Position numbers and translations under genes: made by a program. Of a stretch of 64,000 nt of DNA, positions 1-9,521 are shown in pieces. The notes under the pieces are model-generated. The model saw only the letters and a list, made by a program, of their open reading frames with translations. It searched no databases and was not told where the DNA came from. The DNA is from a cyanobacterium endosymbiont of Epithemia clementina EcSB (GTDB lineage: Bacteria; Cyanobacteriota; Cyanobacteriia; Cyanobacteriales; Microcystaceae): NCBI RefSeq assembly GCF_029919255.1, contig NZ_CP123991.1, positions 613,110-677,109 on the forward strand, given 5' to 3'. How positions within the stretch are numbered: the first letter of the stretch is position 1; every line of letters starts with the position of its first letter.

Positions 1-94
1 CATTAATGGCAAGTTCTTCAAACGGAAACCCTAATATAGTTAACTTACCTAACTGCCCATCGATTTTACTGAGGTGATTGGGAATATTGTCCAT
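1..94 (-). CDS. Partial gene at left edge, possible citrate synthase-like N-terminus
   Basis: An open frame on the minus strand starts with ATG at 94 and runs off the left edge; 31 residues are visible. The stretch KIDGQLGKLTILGFPFEELA has the spacing of the N-terminal citrate synthase pattern (x-[IV]-D-G-x-x-G-x-L-x-x-x-G-x-x-[IF]-E-E-L-A), but lacks the usual Tyr-Arg before the second Gly. This is the only basis for the call, so it is tentative. The start is supported by a weak purine-rich GAAG just upstream. If correct, an intact citrate synthase would contrast with the dead malate dehydrogenase gene at 18979-19820. Confidence 0.35.
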   Translation of the reverse strand, partial: MDNIPNHLSKIDGQLGKLTILGFPFEELAIN

Positions 95-400
95 ATACTT
101 CAAAAATCTGACTGACTGAGATGGATATCACACCACGAACTCCCACATATTGTAGCATAGTCAGATTATATATTTACCACTTAGGTAAAAAGCTTTAAAA
201 AGCTTACCTATTACGTCTTATATCTCCATCCTAGTTAATTGGAATGCGTTATTAGAGTAATTTTGACATCTTCAAAAAAACCATCTTTGTAAGGCGACAA
301 AAGCCATATTGCATGACTATGATTCCTCTGTACATTGCCTTTTAGCTTAAATGTTAAAAACAATAGTTAACCCTTTTATTAGGGGCTAACTATTATCTAG
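95..400. other. Gene-free stretch between the left-edge gene and lepA
   Basis: No coding frame is seen. It holds an imperfect hairpin with arms TAGGTAA (182-188) and TTACCTA (204-210) upstream of the left-edge gene, and the lepA terminator at its right end. Confidence 0.6.
362..394 (-). terminator. Rho-independent terminator of lepA
   Basis: An inverted repeat AATAGTTA (362-369) / TAACTATT (387-394) is continued inward by CCC/GGG. Read on the minus strand it is followed by GTTTTTAACATT. It lies 7 bases past the lepA stop codon. Confidence 0.7.
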
Positions 401-2212
401 TTACTGTAGGTCTAATTTTAAGACAGCCATAAACGCTTCTTGGGGAACATCAACAGTTCCAATAGACTTCATTCGTTTCTTTCCTTTAGCCTGTTTTTGT
501 AATAGTTTCTTTTTGCGAGAAATGTCTCCTCCATAACATTTTGCTAACACATCTTTCCGCAGTGCAGGAATGTGTTCACTAGCAATCACTTTTGCCCCGA
601 TCGCTGCTTGAATAGGAACTTTAAATTGATGACGAGGAATCAACTCTTTAAGTTTTTCTGTTAGAGCGCGACCTACAAAATAGGCTTTATCTCGGTGAAC
701 AATCATAGCCAAGGCATCTACCCCATCTCCATTCACAAGAATATCTAATTTAACTAAGGGGTTTTCTCGATAGCCTATTACATGATATTCCATACTTGCA
801 TAACCCCGTGAGCGTGACTTTAATTGATCAAAAAAGTCAGTGACCACTTCAGCTAAAGGTAATTCATAAGTCAAAGCAGTTCTCGATAGAGTGAAGTAAC
901 GCATATCCTTAAATACTCCACGGCGACTTTGACATAATTCCATCAATGTCCCCACATAAGTTTCAGGGGTAAGCATTTCTACTTGGATATAAGGTTCTTC
1001 AATTTTCTCTTGTTTTTGAGGTGGAGGAAGTAAGCTAGGATTTTCAATTTCAATAACTTCTCCATCGACAGTGGTAACGCGATAAATCACTGATGGTGCA
1101 GTGGTAATTAGATCTAGATTATATTCTCTTTCTAGTCTTTCTTGGACAATTTCCATGTGAAGCAATCCCAAGAAACCACAACGGAAACCGAACCCCATCG
1201 CGCTGGAGGTTTCAGGTTCATAGGACAAAGCTGCATCATTAAGTTTAAGCTTATCTAAGGCTTCGCGTAGATCTTCATATTGATCCGCATCGATAGGAAA
1301 TAGTCCACAAAAGACCATTGGTTTGGCCTGAGCATAGCCTGGAAGAGGTTTTTTGGCTAATTCTGTGGCTAGGGTAATCGTATCCCCGACTTGTGCATCT
1401 TCTACTGTTTTGATTGCTGCGGCCAAATAGCCTACTTCCCCAGCGTGTAGACTATCTACTTGGACTTGGTTAGGACAAAGAACCCCTAACTCATCGAGAT
1501 CGTACTCTTTGCCAGAAGCCATTAACCGAATGCGATCACCATTCTTAACAGTCCCATCCATAACCCGAAAATAAACAATAACTCCCCGATAAGGATCATA
1601 ATAGCTATCAAAAATTAAAGCCCTCAGGGGCTGATCCAGCATATCTTCTGGTGGGGGAACTAGATGAACAATAGACTCTAAAATTTCATCAATTCCGACA
1701 CCGTTCTTAGCGGATGCCTTGATAATATTATTACAATCAAGACCAACTACTTCTTCAATTTCATTAGCCACCCGTTCGGGCTCAGACCCTGGCAGGTCAA
1801 TTTTGTTTAAAATGGGAATAATTTCTAAGTTATTTTCTAAAGCCAAATAAACATTAGCCAAGGTTTGGGCTTCTACTCCTTGGGATGAGTCTACTACCAA
1901 CAAAGCCCCTTCACAAGCTGCTAAGGAACGAGACACCTCATAAGAAAAATCTACATGACCAGGGGTATCAATAAGGTTCAGAACATATTTTTCGCCATCT
2001 TTAGCAGTATAGTTCATTCGCGCTGTCTGTAGTTTAATTGTAATTCCTCGTTCCCGTTCTAGATCCATATTGTCAAGGAATTGTTCTTTCATCTGTCGTT
2101 GTTCCACCGTTCCAGTATCTTGCAACATACGGTCAGCCAGAGTAGACTTACCGTGGTCGATGTGGGCAATGATAGAGAAGTTACGAATACGAGAAACAGG
2201 AACGTCGGTCAT
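401..2212 (-). CDS. lepA: Elongation factor 4 (LepA), back-translocating GTPase
   Basis: 603 residues, the usual family length. LepA is a ribosome-bound GTPase thought to reposition stalled ribosomes and to help 30S assembly. The G1 loop AHIDHGKST is at residues 16-24, G3 DTPGH at 82-86 and the NKID base-recognition motif near 137. The LepA-specific C-terminus is complete ([15 protein letters not shown], then the Lys-rich [16 protein letters not shown]). The ATG at 2212 gives the standard N-terminus ending in [17 protein letters not shown]. The gene stands alone, with a hairpin terminator directly after the stop. No damage is visible. Confidence 0.97.
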   Translation of the reverse strand: MTDVPVSRIRNFSIIAHIDHGKSTLADRMLQDTGTVEQRQMKEQFLDNMDLERERGITIKLQTARMNYTAKDGEKYVLNLIDTPGHVDFSYEVSRSLAACEGALLVVDSSQGVEAQTLANVYLALENNLEIIPILNKIDLPGSEPERVANEIEEVVGLDCNNIIKASAKNGVGIDEILESIVHLVPPPEDMLDQPLRALIFDSYYDPYRGVIVYFRVMDGTVKNGDRIRLMASGKEYDLDELGVLCPNQVQVDSLHAGEVGYLAAAIKTVEDAQVGDTITLATELAKKPLPGYAQAKPMVFCGLFPIDADQYEDLREALDKLKLNDAALSYEPETSSAMGFGFRCGFLGLLHMEIVQERLEREYNLDLITTAPSVIYRVTTVDGEVIEIENPSLLPPPQKQEKIEEPYIQVEMLTPETYVGTLMELCQSRRGVFKDMRYFTLSRTALTYELPLAEVVTDFFDQLKSRSRGYASMEYHVIGYRENPLVKLDILVNGDGVDALAMIVHRDKAYFVGRALTEKLKELIPRHQFKVPIQAAIGAKVIASEHIPALRKDVLAKCYGGDISRKKKLLQKQAKGKKRMKSIGTVDVPQEAFMAVLKLDLQ

Positions 2213-2340
2213 ATAGTTTCTAGTGGGAATAGCTAGTGGGGATAAGTTTAGCAGAACTTAGAGCTTCCTCATTATTCATTGTAATGGTGATTTTACTAAA
2301 TACTGCTAAGTCCTTGGACACAATTTTAAAGTTAGTAAAT

Positions 2341-2372
2341 TAAGAGTCCTCTTTTTTAAGAGTCCTCTTTTT
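2341..2372. repeat. Two tandem copies of a 16-bp unit
   Basis: The unit TAAGAGTCCTCTTTTT occurs twice head to tail (2341-2356 and 2357-2372). Each copy contains the small palindrome AAGAG/CTCTT followed by T residues. It lies about 130 bases upstream of lepA. Confidence 0.8.
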
Positions 2373-2841
2373 GCCTTTCAGATATTTGTTGGCTTCCAAA
2401 CCTGAAATTCTTGATTAGTTAATCATAGATGTTAATTGGCTAAATCTAACAAATTAAGCTATCGAGAATATTGTAATTACTTAATTTGTCGGGGAAGTTG
2501 AGCTAGAATAATTTTATTCTCACTATTTCTCCTCTCTGAATAGGTTTTGTGGTTATGTCCTAAAGGAAAAAGGAATTCATTAATTTGTTACTTTTTCAAA
2601 AGCCGTGATATTATTTACCTGCTTGCTCACCTTGAGAAACCTCAGAATTATTAAAACAGGGAGATAGGTCTTCGTTGTAGGGAATTGAATATCCCCAGAC
2701 AAGGGAGAAATCTCAATAGTAGATATGAGTATAAATTTAAACTTAGAAATTAATTAAACTTAATTTTTAAACATTATGATTTTAGACATAAACCTGTCTA
2801 AAATCTAATTACCAAAATTATCATAGCAGACACTATTAAAG

Positions 2842-2882
2842 TTTACTCACTACCTAGATAAAATTTCTAGGTAGTGAGTAAA
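2842..2882. repeat. Perfect 17-bp inverted repeat
   Basis: Arms TTTACTCACTACCTAGA (2842-2858) and its exact complement (2866-2882) are separated by 7 bases. There is no T-run next to it and no gene end nearby. It may be the terminator of a vanished gene or a replication-generated palindrome. Confidence 0.8.
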
Positions 2883-3585
2883 AGTAGAAAATTGTTTCAA
2901 AAAAAGACTTTTTAGAAAAATATTTTTAATGATTAGAAAAAAAAATAACAAAGAGAAAGACCAAGTAGCACTACACTTTTCTAAATAAACAGTGCCTAAT
3001 TTTATTAGTTTTTACATAAACTAATATTAGTTTATGTAATTAAATATAAGTTAAAAGCATGGAAATTTTTTCAAAAAAAATAGAGAAGCTAACAAATATA
3101 ATAAGACTATTAAATAATCATTGTTTATAAATTTTCTGCATATTTCATAAGTAAAAAAATAATATATATAATAATGGAATCAAAACACTGCTATTATTAA
3201 GAAATAAATACGAGTTTATTATTAAAAATCTATTCTTTCAGATAAAATCTGATGAAAAGAAGATACTATTAAATACACCAAAAATTTTGTCACATAAATA
3301 AATGGAAATAATCTATTTTTGTGACTTTTATTTAAAACTACTTAGCGGGGTTAATTTTTATCAAATGACGTCAGTAGTTTTTGTTAGAAAGTTATCTAGC
3401 TGGTTACTGTTAGCAGGGATTAGATGTTAACTAAAACCACGTATAATTTTGAGCGTCATATTAATATAAATCAGAGTAGAAGATTTTAAAATATATCTGA
3501 TATGACGAGAGGCTCAGATTAATTGAGGTTGCAAAAAAGCGTCAATAAAACTTTAGTGAAGTCATAAGAGAGTGAGAAAAAAATA

Positions 3586-3768
3586 ATGGTTTTCGACGTC
3601 ACCGCAACCAAATTAAAAGTTGAAGAAAAAGAAGTTAATTTAAATTGGGTAGAGAAGATTGTTGAAGACTTTAGGAAGAAAGACTCTTTAGGAGTTTGCG
3701 CTAGATTTAACCCTTTGGCAAAGGTTAAGTTTCCTGGGTATAATAAAACATTCGAGTATTCAAGCTAA
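3586..3768 (+). CDS. Small hypothetical protein (60 residues)
   Basis: An ATG-started frame of 60 codons preceded by GAGAGTGAGAAAAA. The product is charged and soluble-looking (VEEKEVNLNWVEKIVEDFRK followed by a region with FNPLAKVKFPGYNKT). Codon use and amino acid composition look like real protein rather than random AT-rich frame. I do not recognise the family. It could be a complete small gene or the surviving N-terminus of a longer one, since the DNA after the stop is non-coding and ends in a 22-bp hairpin at 3911-3958. Confidence 0.45.
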   Translation: MVFDVTATKLKVEEKEVNLNWVEKIVEDFRKKDSLGVCARFNPLAKVKFPGYNKTFEYSS

Positions 3769-4178
3769 CTTTTCTCAGCATCGAATGACGACTTTGTGAG
3801 AATCTTCTAGTATATGGAATGAGTCCAAAACCGTTTGTCTATGAGTATCAGCAGACTTTATATTGATGTGCTCAATTTACCACTTTCTTCGGAGCATATT
3901 CTGAATAGTTATATTAATAACCTAATTAACCTTTATAGGTTAATTAGGTTATTAATATCTGCCTCAAGGAGAGCTTGAGAGATATTTTTAGGTATGACTA
4001 AAGTATAATTGTCATTACGAGTCATTTCTCCAGATAAGTTGCAAGAAGTTGATAAAGTAATAATCATTCTAAATATTTTTGAAAAAAAGTAGGTAACTTT
4101 AAGATGATTATTTTTTTATCGTTAAGTGTCACAACAAATGATAATTGAAATAGGACTAGTATATAAGGATGAAGTTTA
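3769..4178. other. Intergenic stretch with a long hairpin
   Basis: No coding frame is seen. It contains the perfect 22-bp inverted repeat at 3911-3958, between the 60-residue ORF and the DciA-like gene. Confidence 0.6.
3911..3958. repeat. Perfect 22-bp inverted repeat, terminator-like
   Basis: The arm at 3911-3932 (begins ATATTAATAACC) and its exact complement at 3937-3958 are separated by the 4-base loop TTAT. It lies 143 bases after the stop of the small ORF at 3586-3768. There is no T-run after the right arm. Confidence 0.85.
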
Positions 4179-4745
4179 ATGGCTTTTAATTCCATCAATC
4201 ATTTAATAACTGCTTTGGCTAAACAACCTGGATGGGCGCAATATCAACGTTATTCCCGTCTATGCCAATATTGGCATGAGATGATTGATCCCAAAATTGT
4301 TTCTCATACTCGGCCCTTATACATTCAAAGAAATTCACTTTGGGTAGCTACTTCAGGTTCAGTTTGGGCTCAACATTTATCGTTACAACGCCACCTTTTC
4401 CTCAAAAATATTAATGCTCGATTTCCTGAAGAACCTCTTGTTGATATTCGTTTTTCGTCAGCTCAGTGGCATAATTCTAAACTCGTTACAGACACTTTTG
4501 TCGAATCATCTCATCCGAGTAAAATTGATTTTTCAGCTCCTGTACCTCAGACTACTTCTGATAGTTTTGTGACCCCAGCAATCGCTTTCCAGCGCTGGAC
4601 TGAGTTAATGAAAGCAAAATCACAAGGTCTGTCATTATGCCCTCAATGTAATTGTCCAACACCCTCTGGTGAACTAAAACGTTGGTCACTGTGTATGCAT
4701 TGTGCTACCCAACAATGGCAGACTAATTCTCTTTCTTCTCAGTAA
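4179..4745 (+). CDS. DUF721 / DciA-family protein with C-terminal zinc ribbon
   Basis: 188 residues. The N-terminal ~100 residues carry the DUF721 pattern (LCQYWHEMIDPKIVSHTRP, then LWVATSGSVWAQHLSLQRHL). DciA proteins of this family help load the replicative helicase in bacteria without DnaC; in cyanobacteria the family is linked to DnaB loading, so that role is inferred here. The C-terminus holds CPQCNCP followed about 20 residues later by CMHC, which would form a zinc ribbon, an arrangement I associate with cyanobacterial members. The start is ATG at 4179. It stands alone with intergenic DNA on both sides and shows no damage. Confidence 0.75.
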   Translation: MAFNSINHLITALAKQPGWAQYQRYSRLCQYWHEMIDPKIVSHTRPLYIQRNSLWVATSGSVWAQHLSLQRHLFLKNINARFPEEPLVDIRFSSAQWHNSKLVTDTFVESSHPSKIDFSAPVPQTTSDSFVTPAIAFQRWTELMKAKSQGLSLCPQCNCPTPSGELKRWSLCMHCATQQWQTNSLSSQ

Positions 4746-5387
4746 TTTTACTTAAATTAAAGAATTATTTTTGAATAGTTTATTGAGGATAAACTCATTA
4801 ATATAGTGTCGTTGGCTATTTTTTATTATCTTTTTTATATTTGGTCTCTATAGGTTTATCTAAATAAACACCTATATATTTCAGATCTTAGTGACCTCAA
4901 AAACTATTAAATGTATATCTAGTAATAATTTAAACTCAGAGATTTAATCCTCCATTTATTATGATGATTTTTTACCCTAAAAATATGATTAAAAATTAAT
5001 AGTTTCTATCATATTTTTATCGTTATTTTTAAACCAAATGACGTAGGAAATAAATCTGCCAGCAGTTAGATGTGACAGTTAAAGTTGAATGGAAAGCTTG
5101 CGCCCCAGCAGTTTGACTTTCTACTACCAAGTTGGATAATCTTAGACAAGTTATTCAATTACAAAATGCTTTACTAAAAAAATACTCAGTCGTTTCAGTA
5201 AATTTTTTTATCTCTGAACTTAAAAATTATTCCCATGTAAGAATAACGTCTGTTTAAATTAAATATCAATCTTAACGTTAATAACTTTGATTTCTTAAAA
5301 AGCTAGCACCTCGGCTTTGTCTGAGCGTAATTTTGAGTTAAATTAAGAGCCAAAGGTTGAATATAAATTTAGAAAATAGAACATAAC
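4746..5387. other. Gene-free stretch with a short pseudogene remnant
   Basis: AT-rich DNA between the DciA-like gene and surE. The only coding-like part is the interrupted frame at 5072-5257. Confidence 0.55.
5072..5257 (+). pseudogene. Short reading frame broken by one TGA, family unknown
   Basis: Starting from GTG at 5072 the frame reads protein-like sequence, is interrupted by TGA after 14 codons, then continues with KLDNLRQVIQLQNALLKKY and ends at TAA 5257. The amphipathic, low-repeat composition is unlike the surrounding A/T tracts. I do not recognise the family. It is most likely the remnant of a small gene with a point nonsense mutation. Confidence 0.4.
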
Positions 5388-6065
5388 ATGACTTTTATTT
5401 TGACTAATGATGATGGGATCGATGCCCCTGGAATTCGTGCCTTACACAATGCCCTGGGGGGACAAGGGGTTATTATCGCTCCTAAAGAACAACACTCAGG
5501 CTGTGGTCACCGCGTCACGACTAATAAACCTATTCATCTCAAAAAGCGGTCTGACAGTGAATATGTTGTGGATGGAACCCCTGCAGACTGTACTCGTCTA
5601 GCTTTAACTCAAGTGGCTAAGGAAACAAAATGGGTGCTGTCAGGGATCAATGCTGGAGGAAATCTAGGAGTAGATATTTATATTTCAGGGACGGTAGCTG
5701 CCGTCAGGGAAGCAGCTATCCATGGGATTCCAGGAATTGCCATTTCCCATTGGATTAAGCGACCTTTAGTTATTGATTGGGACCTAGCGACAAAATGGAC
5801 AGCTAAAGTCTTAGAGAAGCTGTGGAGTTACCCATTATCTTCTGGAAGTTTTTGGAATGTCAATTTGCCTCATTTAGAGATTGGTTCCCCAGAACCTGAA
5901 ATTGTATTTTGTGAAAGAAGTACTCATCCCTTACCGGTGGACTATTGGGCTCAAGGAGAGTTTTATTATTATCAAGGGGAATATGCTAAACGACAGCGAT
6001 CACAAGGAACAGATGTAGATATTTGTTTTTCTGGCAATATTACAGTAACACTGGTTAACATTTAG
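5388..6065 (+). CDS. surE: SurE, 5'/3'-nucleotidase
   Basis: 225 residues. SurE is a metal-dependent nucleoside-monophosphate phosphatase. The metal site motif LTNDDG (D8, D9) opens the protein, followed by the Ser-Gly region of HSGCGHRVT and the SGINAGGNLGVDIYISGTVAA motif near residue 90, both typical of the active site. The start is ATG at 5388. The length is at the short end for the family but all core motifs are present. It is convergent with lpdA; a near-perfect 18-bp inverted repeat overlaps its stop codon. Confidence 0.93.
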   Translation: MTFILTNDDGIDAPGIRALHNALGGQGVIIAPKEQHSGCGHRVTTNKPIHLKKRSDSEYVVDGTPADCTRLALTQVAKETKWVLSGINAGGNLGVDIYISGTVAAVREAAIHGIPGIAISHWIKRPLVIDWDLATKWTAKVLEKLWSYPLSSGSFWNVNLPHLEIGSPEPEIVFCERSTHPLPVDYWAQGEFYYYQGEYAKRQRSQGTDVDICFSGNITVTLVNI

Positions 6066-6086
6066 TAAAAATGTCAACCAGTGTTA
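6046..6086. terminator. Inverted repeat across the surE stop codon
   Basis: Arms at 6046-6063 and 6069-6086 are complementary over 18 positions with one mismatch (TAACACTGG...CCAGTGTTA). The left arm includes the last surE codons. It likely terminates surE and may act in both directions between the convergent genes. Confidence 0.65.
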
Positions 6087-6116
6087 TCAACTATTAATTT
6101 TTCTGTATAAAAATGA

Positions 6117-6133
6117 GGTGGGCATTGCCCACC
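6117..6133 (-). terminator. Rho-independent terminator of lpdA
   Basis: GGTGGGC (6117-6123), a 3-base loop and GCCCACC (6127-6133). On the minus strand it is followed by TCATTTTTATAC. It begins 8 bases past the lpdA stop and is one of the few GC-rich hairpins in the window. Confidence 0.75.
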
Positions 6134-6141
6134 ATACAAAA

Positions 6142-7572
6142 TTAAATTGCTAAATCAGCTCGTTTAAATGCTTCATCGAGAACTTCCGATAAAGTAGGAT
6201 GAGTATGAATATTAAACGCCAAGTTTTGTACAGACTGATGTTGCGCGATCGCATTAGCTGCTTCTTGAATTAAGTCTGAGGCATGGATACCAATAATGTG
6301 AACTCCCAATACCTCCCCTGTACCCTGATGATAAATCACTTTAGCAATACCATCGGTTTCTCCTTCTGCTAAGGCTTTAGAATTACTCTTAAAATGAGTT
6401 TTAACCGAGGCTACTGTAAACCCTTCTTTTTCCCCTAATTTTCTCGCTGCAGGTTCAGTTAACCCAACATAACTAATTTCGGGATGGGTAAAAGCAGCAG
6501 CCGGAATACTACGATAATTAATCGTTCTATCTCGTCCACAAATATTTTCTACTGCAATCACTCCTTGTCCTGAAGCAGCATGGGCTAACATCATTTTGCC
6601 TGTTGCATCTCCCACAGCCCACAAGTGAGGGACAGCTTTCCCGTCTAATAAGATTTCTAAACGATCATTAACAGGAATAAATCCTTGTTGAGTTTCAATA
6701 CCAATGTTTTCCAATCCCAAATTTTTCGTTGCAGGAATACGTCCAGTTGCTACTAAACAAGCATCTACTTCTAGAAGATTTACAACTTCTTTTGTCTTTG
6801 CATCAGTTAATTCAATGGTAACAGGAGAACCTGGGATAACTTTGGTAGCAAATACACCAGAATATGTTTCGATATCACGGGTTTTAATTAATACTCGTTC
6901 AGCAATTTTTGAAATTTCTGGATCAAACCCTGGCATTAGATTATCTAATGCTTCAATCATGGTTACTTCACATCCAAGGGCTGTATAGATATCAGAAAAT
7001 TCTAACCCAATATAACCACTACCAATGATTGCTATCCACTGGGGCAAAATTTCTAATTTAACTGCTTCATCACTGGTGAAAACAGTTTTATGATCAATTT
7101 CAATACCATGAGGGATAAAAGGAACTGATCCTGGACACAAGATAATATCTTTTGTGGTGATAAATTTTTCCTCATCATCAGTTAACACACTGATTTTTTG
7201 ATTGTCAAGGATTTTACCCCATCCTCTGATGATGTCAACTTTGAGACGTTTTAAACTCTTGGTAAGATCACCCCGAATTTTATTGACTAAATTAGTAGCA
7301 TGATCCGCGATCGCTTTTCGTTGAAAAACCATTCCATCGACTTGAATTCCTAAACTATTGAGGTGATGAGTATCTTGTAATTCTCTTACTATTCCTGATG
7401 CAGCGAGGAGGGCTTTAGATGGAATACACCCTCGATTAACACAGGTTCCTCCCATTTCTTTTGCTTCAATAATAGCGGTTTTTAGTCCACACTTAACGGC
7501 ATGAATAGCTGCCCCATGACCTCCGACTCCCGCGCCAATAATAACTAGATCATAATCAAACTGATCACTCAT
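6142..7572 (-). CDS. lpdA: Dihydrolipoamide dehydrogenase (E3)
   Basis: 476 residues, full length. It is the flavoprotein that reoxidises dihydrolipoyl groups of pyruvate dehydrogenase and of the glycine cleavage system, whose H protein is at 52169-52564. The FAD site [12 protein letters not shown] is at residues 11-22, the redox-active disulfide C44-C49 sits in [15 protein letters not shown], the NAD site GSGYIGLEF is mid-protein, and the C-terminal HTHPTLSE (His about 458) is the catalytic base region. The start ATG at 7572 is preceded by a good AAGGAG. Two HIP1 octamers lie inside it (6245-6252 and 7307-7314). Confidence 0.96.
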   Translation of the reverse strand: MSDQFDYDLVIIGAGVGGHGAAIHAVKCGLKTAIIEAKEMGGTCVNRGCIPSKALLAASGIVRELQDTHHLNSLGIQVDGMVFQRKAIADHATNLVNKIRGDLTKSLKRLKVDIIRGWGKILDNQKISVLTDDEEKFITTKDIILCPGSVPFIPHGIEIDHKTVFTSDEAVKLEILPQWIAIIGSGYIGLEFSDIYTALGCEVTMIEALDNLMPGFDPEISKIAERVLIKTRDIETYSGVFATKVIPGSPVTIELTDAKTKEVVNLLEVDACLVATGRIPATKNLGLENIGIETQQGFIPVNDRLEILLDGKAVPHLWAVGDATGKMMLAHAASGQGVIAVENICGRDRTINYRSIPAAAFTHPEISYVGLTEPAARKLGEKEGFTVASVKTHFKSNSKALAEGETDGIAKVIYHQGTGEVLGVHIIGIHASDLIQEAANAIAQHQSVQNLAFNIHTHPTLSEVLDEAFKRADLAI

Positions 7573-8366
7573 ATACGTTCTCCTTGAAATCCTATTAATT
7601 TTTAGTCTAGAGTAGTTCGGGTAGGAGTGACACGAATATAATTATTTGACTTGTGGAACCAATTTAAAAAAATTGTAGCAGTTTGATTGGAGTTAATAGG
7701 ACTTTTAATAATCTTGATTATTCTAAAAACAGCTAAATAGTGCTTACTATTAAAAATCTAAATTTAGATTTTCTTAATAAAAAAATATATGCTAACAACT
7801 GTTTATAAATATTTTCTTATTCAGGTATTTTAGATGAATTGTACGTTTCTTAGTGCTCACTTTTTTTTAAAAAATTAAGGGCAAAAAATAATAAACGCTT
7901 ATTTCTTTTAAAAGATATCATATAAAAAATAACAAAAAAGATAAATCAAAGTACATCAAATTTACAAAGATATATACATTGATCATGAAAAATAGATATA
8001 TTATTGCTTGTCTGACTTGGAGAAATCAATAATTAGATTTGAAACTATATTTTAAAAATTCAATATTTTGCGCAATGAACCCAATGAAGATAATTAATTT
8101 AAAAAATAAAAATTTGTGTTAACCTATATTTAGGTTTCTTCCTATTTTGTTCTTACTTGGTCTTTTATGTTTAAATTAAATTGGTTAATATGGAGTGCCA
8201 TCCAGAATACTTCAGAAAAAGTAAAGATAATACATTATATTTTGTGTAATACTTGTCAATGTTTCGTCAGCAATCATTTTAAAAATTGTCCAGTCACTCC
8301 ATTAAGGGCAGGTAGAGAAAAAGCCATTGATTGTATTGATCATAGTTAAGTCTCAAGTATTAATTT
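7573..8366. other. AT-rich divergent intergenic stretch
   Basis: Lies between lpdA and tyrA. Apart from the doubtful ORF at 8167-8349 I see no coding sequence, hairpin or promoter that I can support. Confidence 0.5.
8167..8349 (+). CDS. Doubtful small ORF upstream of tyrA
   Basis: 60 codons from ATG 8167, ending 17 bases before the tyrA start. The second half has a cysteine-containing stretch CNTCQCFVSNHFKNCP and then TPLRAGREKAIDCID, which looks more like protein than the A/T-rich first half. I do not recognise it. It may be the tail of a decayed gene rather than an intact one. Confidence 0.25.
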   Translation: MFKLNWLIWSAIQNTSEKVKIIHYILCNTCQCFVSNHFKNCPVTPLRAGREKAIDCIDHS

Positions 8367-9203
8367 ATGAAAATAGGAATTATTGGACTGGGTTTAATTG
8401 GGGGGTCATTAGGGTTAGATCTACGAGATCACGGCCATACCATTCTGGGGGTTTCCCGCAGAGAAAGCACCTGTCAACGGGCTATAGAACGAGGAGTTGT
8501 TGATGAGGCTAGTATTGATTTAGGCTCATTAAGTAATGCAGATATCATTTTTATTTGTACTCCCATCGGATTAATTATTCCTACGTTAGAACAGTTAATT
8601 TCTCATTTAAAAGCAAAAACAATTGTTACTGATGTGGGTTCAGTTAAAACATCAATTGTAGAACAAGGTTCTAGGTTGTGGGATAAATTTATTGGAGGAC
8701 ATCCTATGGCTGGAACTGCAGAGCAGGGAATAGACGCAGCGCAAAAAAAATTATTTAAGAATGCTCCCTATGTTATTACACCAACTCAAAATAATCTCTC
8801 TAAAGACGTTGAAATCCTTGAAAATATAGCGAATGAATTAGGATCTAAAGTTTATACTTGTACCTCAGAAAATCATGATTGTGCAGTTGCTTGGATCTCT
8901 CATTTGCCAGTTATGATTAGTGCTAGTTTAATTAGTGCCTGTTTAGCAGAAAAAGAAGATTTTATTTTAAAATTAGCTCAAAACTTAGCCAGTTCAGGAT
9001 TTAGAGATACTAGTAGAGTCGGTGGAGGAAACCCTGAATTAGGAGTAATGATGGCAGAATATAATCAAAAAGCATTGTTGCGATCACTCTTAGAATATCG
9101 TCAAGAATTAGACCAGATTATTGGTTTTATTGAACATAAAAATTGGCACAGGTTAAGTAGTGTTTTGAAAACAACTCAACAAGAAAGAACAAATTTTTTA
9201 TAA
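8367..9203 (+). CDS. tyrA: Arogenate/prephenate dehydrogenase
   Basis: 278 residues. TyrA performs the NAD(P)-dependent oxidative decarboxylation that yields tyrosine or its keto acid; cyanobacterial enzymes generally prefer arogenate, which is a family inference. The Rossmann motif GLGLIGGSLG is at residues 7-16, the TDVGSVKT segment and GGHPMAGTAEQG (substrate region His) follow, and the helical C-terminal dimerisation half is complete with GFRDTSRVGGGNPELG. The start is ATG at 8367. There is no clear operon partner. Confidence 0.93.
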   Translation: MKIGIIGLGLIGGSLGLDLRDHGHTILGVSRRESTCQRAIERGVVDEASIDLGSLSNADIIFICTPIGLIIPTLEQLISHLKAKTIVTDVGSVKTSIVEQGSRLWDKFIGGHPMAGTAEQGIDAAQKKLFKNAPYVITPTQNNLSKDVEILENIANELGSKVYTCTSENHDCAVAWISHLPVMISASLISACLAEKEDFILKLAQNLASSGFRDTSRVGGGNPELGVMMAEYNQKALLRSLLEYRQELDQIIGFIEHKNWHRLSSVLKTTQQERTNFL

Positions 9204-9521
9204 AAAAAGTATAAAAAATTCCAAACAAAGTACGGATGTCTAGTTAATTATTATTTTTGATTTTTAATCAAAATATTTCGTTATATAAATGTGACTTAGC
9301 TTAACTCTAATTAAAAAAAGTTTAATAGTTATTAATTGAAAGTGCTCAATATTGTTAAATACAGAATTTTATTTAATGCAATATCTGTTTTTTAGTAGAG
9401 ATTAATGGCAATTGTAGCCTTCAAACTGACTAATCATTATGGTATCCTACAAAAATTGACCCAGCAAAGTAGTGCAAAAAAAATCAGAGATTTTTCAGAG
9501 AAACCTGTACAGTAGATCAAA
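9204..9521. other. Intergenic stretch, nothing recognised
   Basis: A/T-rich DNA between tyrA and the antiporter gene. No convincing hairpin, promoter or small gene is seen. Confidence 0.5.

Larger units (their letters stand above)
2213..3585. other. AT-rich gene-free stretch
   Basis: About 1.4 kb upstream of lepA with no coding frame I can support. It contains a 16-bp tandem duplication (2341-2372) and a perfect 17-bp inverted repeat (2842-2882). The rest is low-complexity A/T sequence of the kind seen in eroded DNA. Confidence 0.6.

Noticed and set aside
5072-5257. TGA as a recoded (selenocysteine) codon
   Set aside because: No SECIS-like hairpin is seen after the TGA, and cyanobacteria of this group are not known for selenoproteins; a nonsense mutation is simpler.
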